This document shows positions 47,329 to 52,804 of a DNA stretch of 52,804 bases, piece after piece. The DNA is from Bacteroidales bacterium. GTDB lineage: Bacteria > Bacteroidota > Bacteroidia > Bacteroidales > Muribaculaceae. The translations under genes were made by a program, and so were the position numbers. How positions within the stretch are numbered: the first letter of the stretch is position 1; each line of letters begins with the position of its first letter. A model generated the notes under the pieces. The model did no database searches and was not told where the DNA came from. It saw only the letters and a list, made by a program, of their open reading frames with translations. The DNA lies in NCBI GenBank assembly GCA_014800605.1, contig JAAVFS010000025.1, forward strand, positions 1 through 52,804, written 5' to 3'.

Positions 47329-48015
47329 ATGAAAATAGGTGTAATAGTAGCAATGGGCAAGGAGCTCCGCCTCCTGCTCCCTCTCCTGACAGCTCCCCGT
47401 ACGGAGGAGCGCGGGGGATTTACATTCCATATAGGCAGCATGGGCGCCCATGAGGTGATCGCCATGCAGTGCGGCATCGGCAAGGTCAATGCGGCCCTCG
47501 GCACACTGACCTTGCTCCGCGAATTTGAGCCCGGTCTCGTCATCAATACCGGCGTGGCCGGCGGCACAGGCGGCGATGCCCGCATCATGGATGTGGTCGT
47601 CGGCGAGCAGATCGCCTACCACGACGTCTGGTGCGGACCCGGGACAGAGTGGGGCGAGGCGGCCGGATGCCCGCGCTTCTTCCGCTCGGCTCCGGCCATC
47701 ACCGCTATGTCGATGTTCGACGGTGACCCCTCGATCCATCGCGGCCTGATAGCCTCGGGCGACATATTCGTCTCACGCCCTGAGGAAGTTGCGGCTTTCC
47801 GCGAGCTCTATCCCGGCGTGATGGCCGTTGATATGGAGTCAGCCGCCATAGCCCAGACCTGCCACCTCAACGGCGTCCCCTTCCTGGTGATGCGTGTCAT
47901 CAGCGACACCCCCGGAGGAGCCGACAATATCGCCCAGTATGAGGACTTCTGGGAACAGGCTCCCGAGCATACATTCAGCCTCCTGCATCAGCTCCTTCAG
48001 AACCTTCCGGAATGA
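47329..48015 (+). CDS. mtnN: 5'-methylthioadenosine/S-adenosylhomocysteine nucleosidase
   Basis: MKIGVIVAMGKELRLLL; GIGKVNAALGTLTLL; VINTGVAGG; AVDMESAAIAQTCHLNGVPFLVMRVISD. Confidence 0.95.
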   Translation: MKIGVIVAMGKELRLLLPLLTAPRTEERGGFTFHIGSMGAHEVIAMQCGIGKVNAALGTLTLLREFEPGLVINTGVAGGTGGDARIMDVVVGEQIAYHDVWCGPGTEWGEAAGCPRFFRSAPAITAMSMFDGDPSIHRGLIASGDIFVSRPEEVAAFRELYPGVMAVDMESAAIAQTCHLNGVPFLVMRVISDTPGGADNIAQYEDFWEQAPEHTFSLLHQLLQNLPE

Positions 48016-48497
48016 AAAAGATAGCCAGCTTCACCGTCAATCATCTCAACCTGCTGCGCGGCCTCTACCTCTCGCGCCGCGACGTCACCCCCTCGGGCGA
48101 CGTCATCTCGACATTCGATGTCCGCATGTCAGAGCCTAACCGTCAGGCGCCTGTCGACGGCGCAACCCTCCACGCCATGGAGCATCTGGCCGCGACATTC
48201 CTGCGCAACCATCCCGTGTGGGCCGACCGCATCGTCTACTGGGGCCCGATGGGATGCCGCACCGGCAACTACCTCCTTGTCAGCGGCGACTACACTCCGC
48301 GTGACCTGCTCCCGCTGGTCATCGAGACGATGGAATTCATCGCCGGATTCGAAGGCGAGATACCCGGCGCGTCTCCCCGCGACTGCGGCAACTACTCATA
48401 TATGAACCTCGACAATGCACGCACCGAGGCTCGACGCTATCTCGACGAGGTGCTCCTGAAAGCCGAGGATTCCAATCTGAACTACCCGGCAGTGTGA
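48012..48497 (+). CDS. luxS: S-ribosylhomocysteine lyase
   Basis: FTVNHLNLLRGLYLSRRD; HAMEHLAATFLRNHP; YWGPMGCRTGNYLL; RDCGNYSYMNL. Confidence 0.95.
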   Translation: MKKIASFTVNHLNLLRGLYLSRRDVTPSGDVISTFDVRMSEPNRQAPVDGATLHAMEHLAATFLRNHPVWADRIVYWGPMGCRTGNYLLVSGDYTPRDLLPLVIETMEFIAGFEGEIPGASPRDCGNYSYMNLDNARTEARRYLDEVLLKAEDSNLNYPAV

Positions 48498-49153
48498 AGG
48501 ACCTCAAGCCAACACGCTCGCTCCACCGCCTGCAACGGCTCATCGACGAGGGGGAACACGAACAGCAGGACTTCAAATATCTGATCTCCGACGCTCGCAA
48601 GATAGCCCGCTCCATCTCGGCATTCGCCAATCACTCAGGCGGCCGCCTCCTCATCGGCGTCAAAGACAATGGCACGATAGCCGGAGTCCGCTCCGAGGAG
48701 GATATCTACATGATAGAGCAGGCTTCCGACCTCTATTGCAGCCCCCACGTGACGGTCGACTTCGAGGCTATCAAGGCTTCGGGCGGAGCCGTTGTGTTCA
48801 TCGCCACCGTCGAGCGGGCCCTCTCGCGCCCGGTCTCTGTCAGGGAGGCTGAGGGGAAGCTGACCGCCTACTATCGAGTCAAGGACGAGAATCTCGCCGC
48901 GCCCCCTCTCATGGTCGAGGCCTGGCGTCTGGCAGCTGATTCCGATGGGCTCCTGCTGAAGCTCGACGACATCGAGACACAACTCATCGACCTGATACAC
49001 TCCAACCCCGGCATCGACATGCAGCAGCTCGCAGTCGCTGCCCACGCCTCGGCGCGAAACACCCGCCGCGCCCTCGTCCACCTGCTGGCACTCGACGTCA
49101 TCAGATACCACCACGACGGCCGCCAATTCACCCTCATCGTCACCGAACCGTAG
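48494..49153 (+). CDS. AlbA_2 (Schlafen-like) putative DNA-binding domain protein
   Basis: GTG start overlapping luxS stop; EHEQQDFKYLISDARKIARSISAFANHSGGRLLIGVKDNGTIAGV; C-terminal winged-helix-like segment. Confidence 0.82.
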   Translation: MKDLKPTRSLHRLQRLIDEGEHEQQDFKYLISDARKIARSISAFANHSGGRLLIGVKDNGTIAGVRSEEDIYMIEQASDLYCSPHVTVDFEAIKASGGAVVFIATVERALSRPVSVREAEGKLTAYYRVKDENLAAPPLMVEAWRLAADSDGLLLKLDDIETQLIDLIHSNPGIDMQQLAVAAHASARNTRRALVHLLALDVIRYHHDGRQFTLIVTEP

Positions 49154-49199
49154 GCACTCTTTTTTGGCGGAAACTAGGTAGAGTGTCGGAAATCTTTGT

Positions 49200-49299
49200 T
49201 ATCTTTGTGATTATAACTCCGGGATGGCAAAATGGTGTGATGTTAACATTATTTCCGGAAGCGGTGCCAAAATAATGCGCACCCATCCCGCTATCTTTG
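49200..49299 (+). promoter_or_regulatory. recA upstream regulatory region with two -7 boxes and a palindrome
   Basis: TATCTTTG at 49200-49207 and 49292-49299; palindrome ATGTTAACAT (49240-49249); inverted repeat cgggatgg (49220-49227)/ccatcccg (49283-49290). Confidence 0.5.
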
Positions 49300-49344
49300 C
49301 ATCATCAAATCATAACATCAGAAAATAATTAAAACTATATAGAT

Positions 49345-50517
49345 ATGGCAACAGCTAAAAAGACAACAGCCAAGAAGGGTGCAGCAGCCGTCGACACCGG
49401 GTCGAGCAAGCTCAACGCCCTTGCGCAGGCTCTCGGCAAGATCGAAAAGGACTTCGGTCGCGGCGCAATCATGAAGCTTGGCGACGAAGCTATCGAGCAG
49501 GTCGACGTGATCCCCACCGGATCAATCGGCCTTAACTACGCCCTCGGCGTGGGCGGCTTCCCCCGCGGACGTATTACCGAAATATATGGCCCCGAGTCGT
49601 CAGGTAAGACCACTCTCGCCATCCACGCTATCGCTGAGGCGCAGAAGATGGGCGGTATCGCTGCCATCATCGACGCCGAGCACGCCTTCGACCGATTCTA
49701 TGCCGAGAAGCTCGGTGTGGATATCAACAACCTCTTCATCTCTCAGCCCGACAATGGCGAGCAGGCCCTCGAGATCACCGAGCAGCTCATCCGCTCATCG
49801 GCTATCGACATCCTCGTAGTCGACTCGGTAGCGGCTCTCGTCCCCAAGAGCGAAATCGAGGGTGGCATGGGCGACCGCAACATGGGCCTCCAGGCGCGCC
49901 TGATGTCGCAGGCTATGCGTAAGCTCACAGGCGCTATCGCCCGTACCAACACCGCCTGCATCTTCATCAACCAGCTCCGCGCCAATATCGGCCAGATGTT
50001 TGGCCCCGCCGAGACTACCACCGGCGGCAATGCGCTGAAATTCTACGCATCGGTGCGCGTCGACATCCGCCCCTCGACCTCTGTCAAGGACGGTGAGGAT
50101 GTACTCGGCCGCCACACTAAGGTCAAGATCGTGAAAAACAAGGTTGCGCCCCCCTTCAAGCGTGCCGAGTTTGACATCATGTTTGGAGAAGGCATCTCAC
50201 GCACAGGCGAAATCCTCGACCTCGGTGTCGAATATGGCATCATCAAGAAGAGCGGCTCATGGTTCAGCTACGGCGACACCAAGATAGCCCAGGGTCGCGA
50301 CGGCGCCAAGCGCGTGCTCATGGACAACCCCGAGCTCGCCGACGAGCTCGAAGCCAAGATCATGGAGGCGCTCAAGTCTGCCGACCAGATGGGTGGCAAG
50401 AAGCCCGCCGCTACCAAAAAGGCATCGGCCGATGCTCCCCGACAGGATGACGAGGAGCTCGACGACCTCGACCTGGACGCAGATCTCGACGACGATCTCC
50501 AGCTTGACGAAGATTAA
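49345..50517 (+). CDS. recA: Recombinase RecA
   Basis: [54 protein letters not shown]; acidic C-terminus. Confidence 0.99.
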   Translation: MATAKKTTAKKGAAAVDTGSSKLNALAQALGKIEKDFGRGAIMKLGDEAIEQVDVIPTGSIGLNYALGVGGFPRGRITEIYGPESSGKTTLAIHAIAEAQKMGGIAAIIDAEHAFDRFYAEKLGVDINNLFISQPDNGEQALEITEQLIRSSAIDILVVDSVAALVPKSEIEGGMGDRNMGLQARLMSQAMRKLTGAIARTNTACIFINQLRANIGQMFGPAETTTGGNALKFYASVRVDIRPSTSVKDGEDVLGRHTKVKIVKNKVAPPFKRAEFDIMFGEGISRTGEILDLGVEYGIIKKSGSWFSYGDTKIAQGRDGAKRVLMDNPELADELEAKIMEALKSADQMGGKKPAATKKASADAPRQDDEELDDLDLDADLDDDLQLDED

Positions 50518-50534
50518 TCACCTGATCTTAATAT

Positions 50535-50575
50535 GCGAGCCGCTGTCTCCGGGATGGCGGCTCGCCTGCGTTTTG
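50535..50575 (+). terminator. Putative terminator after recA
   Basis: gcgagccgc ... gcggctcgc then ctgcgttttggtct. Confidence 0.6.
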
Positions 50576-50662
50576 GTCTGAAAAAATCATAAAAAAACGG
50601 CCTCCCGACCCGTAATACCGTGCAAAATCCCTACCTTAGCAGTAATAAAACCATCTACGGAT

Positions 50663-52315
50663 ATGAAAAAGATCATCTGCCTAATCTCCATAGCCCTCTC
50701 GCTGACAGCGATGGGCGCCACACGCAGCTCCAAGAAGGACATCTCCCGCTCCCTCGACATCTTCACAGCCATCTTCAAGCAGCTACAGACCAGCTATGTC
50801 GACACTATCGACGCCGAGAAGACTATGACCAAGGCTATCAACGCCATGCTCGCCGATATCGACCCCTACACCAACTATATCCCCGAGGAGGAGCAGGAGA
50901 GCTTCATGACCATCTCTACCGGCACCTACGGCGGCATAGGCTCGATGATCATGCAGCGCGATGGCCGCGTCTACATCTCTGAGCCATACGAGAATACACC
51001 CGCATCTCGCGCCGGACTCCGCGCCGGCGACCGCTTCCTCAAGATCGACACCATCAATGTCGAGAAGTGGACCTCCGACTCGATCTCCAACCGCCTCCGC
51101 GGACAGGCCGGTACCTCGCTGACCATCACCGTCGAGCGCCCGTATTCGCCCGACTCTGTCCTGACCTTCGATCTCACCCGCGCTAAGGTCGAAATCCCCT
51201 CAGTGCCCTATTACGGCATGGTCAGCGACTCCGTCGGCTACATATCGCTTACTACATTCAATGAGCACTCCGCCGATGATGTCCGCAAAGCGCTCCTTGA
51301 CCTCAGGCAGAATCCCTCCCTCTCGGGAGTCATCCTCGACCTTCGCGACAATGGCGGCGGCCTGATGGAGAGTGCCATAAAGATCGTCGGACTCTTCACA
51401 CCCAAAGGTACCGAGGTGCTCCGCACACGTGGCCGCGGCCAGCTCAACGAGCAGCTATACAAGACCACCAATTCGCCCGTCGACACCAAGCTTCCCCTTG
51501 CCGTGCTGATCAATGACGGATCCGCATCATCATCGGAGATCGTAGCCGGCGCCCTGCAGGATCTCGACCGCGCCGTCATCATCGGCCAGCGCTCGTTTGG
51601 CAAGGGACTTGTGCAGTCTACACGCCAGCTCCCGTATAATGGCCTGCTTAAAGTCACAATTGCCAAATACTACATCCCCTCCGGCCGTCTGATCCAGGCT
51701 ATCGACTACTCCCACCGCAACCCCGACGGCACCGTGGCCCGCATCCCCGACTCGCTGACTACCGTCTACCACACAGCTGCCGGACGCCCCGTGCGCGATG
51801 GCGGCGGTATCACCCCGGATGTCCCCATCACACTCCCCGAGGCCTCCCGCACAGCCTACAATATCGTCACCTCATACTCCATCTTCGACTTTGCCAACCG
51901 CTATGCGGCCACCCACGACTCCCTCCCGGCGCCGTCTGAATTCGAGATTGACGACGAGCTCTACGCACAGTTTAAGGCCTCGGTCGATACTTCCAAAGTG
52001 CAGTATGACAAGCTGACCGACACCTTCCTCGATGAGTTCCGCAACCTCACCAAGCGCGAAGGCTACCTTACCGACACCGTCAGCGCACAGATCGAGACAC
52101 TGCGCAACCTCCTGCGCCACGACCTCGACAGCGACCTTGACATCCACCGCGACGAGATCTCCAAGTATCTCGCCAACGAACTCCTCCAGCGCTACTACTA
52201 TCAGAAGGGTGTCACCGAGTGGAATTCCACCCACGACGACACCATCGAGCGCGCTGCAGCCATCCTCACCGATCCGGAGGAATATCGCTCCCTCCTGACC
52301 CCGAAGAAGGACTAA
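50663..52315 (+). CDS. S41-family C-terminal processing protease with PDZ domain
   Basis: Signal peptide; PDZ-like GTYGGIGSMIMQRDGRVYISEPYENTPASRAGLRAGDRFLKID; catalytic region NDGSASSSEIVAGALQDLDRAVIIGQRSFGKGLVQ. Confidence 0.95.
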   Translation: MKKIICLISIALSLTAMGATRSSKKDISRSLDIFTAIFKQLQTSYVDTIDAEKTMTKAINAMLADIDPYTNYIPEEEQESFMTISTGTYGGIGSMIMQRDGRVYISEPYENTPASRAGLRAGDRFLKIDTINVEKWTSDSISNRLRGQAGTSLTITVERPYSPDSVLTFDLTRAKVEIPSVPYYGMVSDSVGYISLTTFNEHSADDVRKALLDLRQNPSLSGVILDLRDNGGGLMESAIKIVGLFTPKGTEVLRTRGRGQLNEQLYKTTNSPVDTKLPLAVLINDGSASSSEIVAGALQDLDRAVIIGQRSFGKGLVQSTRQLPYNGLLKVTIAKYYIPSGRLIQAIDYSHRNPDGTVARIPDSLTTVYHTAAGRPVRDGGGITPDVPITLPEASRTAYNIVTSYSIFDFANRYAATHDSLPAPSEFEIDDELYAQFKASVDTSKVQYDKLTDTFLDEFRNLTKREGYLTDTVSAQIETLRNLLRHDLDSDLDIHRDEISKYLANELLQRYYYQKGVTEWNSTHDDTIERAAAILTDPEEYRSLLTPKKD

Positions 52316-52338
52316 CCACAGCTGACTTAAAGACACAA

Positions 52339-52377
52339 AAAGAGGTCGCCTGACTATGCGAGTCGGGCGACCTCTTT
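52339..52377. terminator. Bidirectional intrinsic terminator
   Basis: aaagaggtcgcc-tgact-atgcg-agtcg-ggcgacctcttt between convergent genes. Confidence 0.85.
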
Positions 52378-52396
52378 AATAATTATATCCTAAAAA

Positions 52397-52804
52397 TCAG
52401 TTGAGGATTTCTTCAACTTCGATTTCGAATACGAGGGTCTCGTTGGCTCCTATCTTGGGCTGGCTGCCACGGGGACCGTAAGCCAGTTCGCCGGGGATAA
52501 CGATGGTAGCTTTACCACCTTTGCCCAGAAGGGTGAGGCCTTCGGTGAAGCCGGGGATGAAGTGGTTGGCATAGGATGTCATCGGCTCCTCGCGGGTCTG
52601 ATCAAAGAGAGTGCCGTCGATATGCATGCCTTTGTAGCGGAGCTTGATGCGGCTGTTCTTCTCTACTTTGTCAGTGCTTCCGGGTTCTGTGACGAGGTAG
52701 ACGAGGCCGGTCTCTGAGCGTGTGTAGCCTGCGTTGTTGACAAGTGAGTCAGCGTAGGCTGTGCCGGCTGCTATGTTGGCAACGCTCTCTTCCGATTCGT
52801 TTAG
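52397..52804 (-). CDS. FKBP-type peptidyl-prolyl cis-trans isomerase (5' truncated by window edge)
   Basis: Open frame to the right edge; SRIKLRYKGMHIDGTLFDQT...FIPGFTEGLTLLGKGGKATIVIPGELAYGPRG...NETLVFEIEVEEI. Confidence 0.93.
   Translation of the reverse strand, partial: LNESEESVANIAAGTAYADSLVNNAGYTRSETGLVYLVTEPGSTDKVEKNSRIKLRYKGMHIDGTLFDQTREEPMTSYANHFIPGFTEGLTLLGKGGKATIVIPGELAYGPRGSQPKIGANETLVFEIEVEEILN

Noticed and set aside
1-52804. CRISPR array, tRNA or rRNA genes
   Set aside because: No regularly spaced direct repeats and no recognisable tRNA/rRNA sequences seen by eye; tRNAscan and barrnap would be decisive.

Overview
This looks like a chromosomal segment of a Bacteroidales bacterium, probably Muribaculaceae-like. 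The lineage is inferred from protein style and from TAnnTTTG-type promoters. Most of it is housekeeping: purB, a RecD-like helicase, trmB, nadB, ybeY, mnmG, apt, uvrC, upp, murB, murA, mtnN-luxS, recA, an S41 protease and an FKBP PPIase. The most interesting locus is a minus-strand cluster at 14890-22867. It encodes a vWA-domain membrane protein, a 926-aa tubulin/FtsZ-like GTPase and a 1109-aa membrane protein with an embedded papain-like (C1) protease domain; I read this as a candidate envelope or membrane-remodelling system. Other notable items are: (i) an IS200/RAYT-type Y1 transposase flanked by inverted families of short palindromes, with a compensatory stem change, plus an orphan palindrome array near the left edge; (ii) a protein kinase-fold protein that has lost both catalytic Asp residues (pseudokinase); (iii) a parS-like 16-mer 1 nt after the mnmG stop; (iv) an efflux operon (TolC, HlyD, two ABC-2 permeases) with no local ATPase; (v) a consensus promoter embedded in the 5' arm of a terminator; (vi) GH109-like and GH27 glycosidases. 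All calls come from reading motifs by eye; no database search was run.
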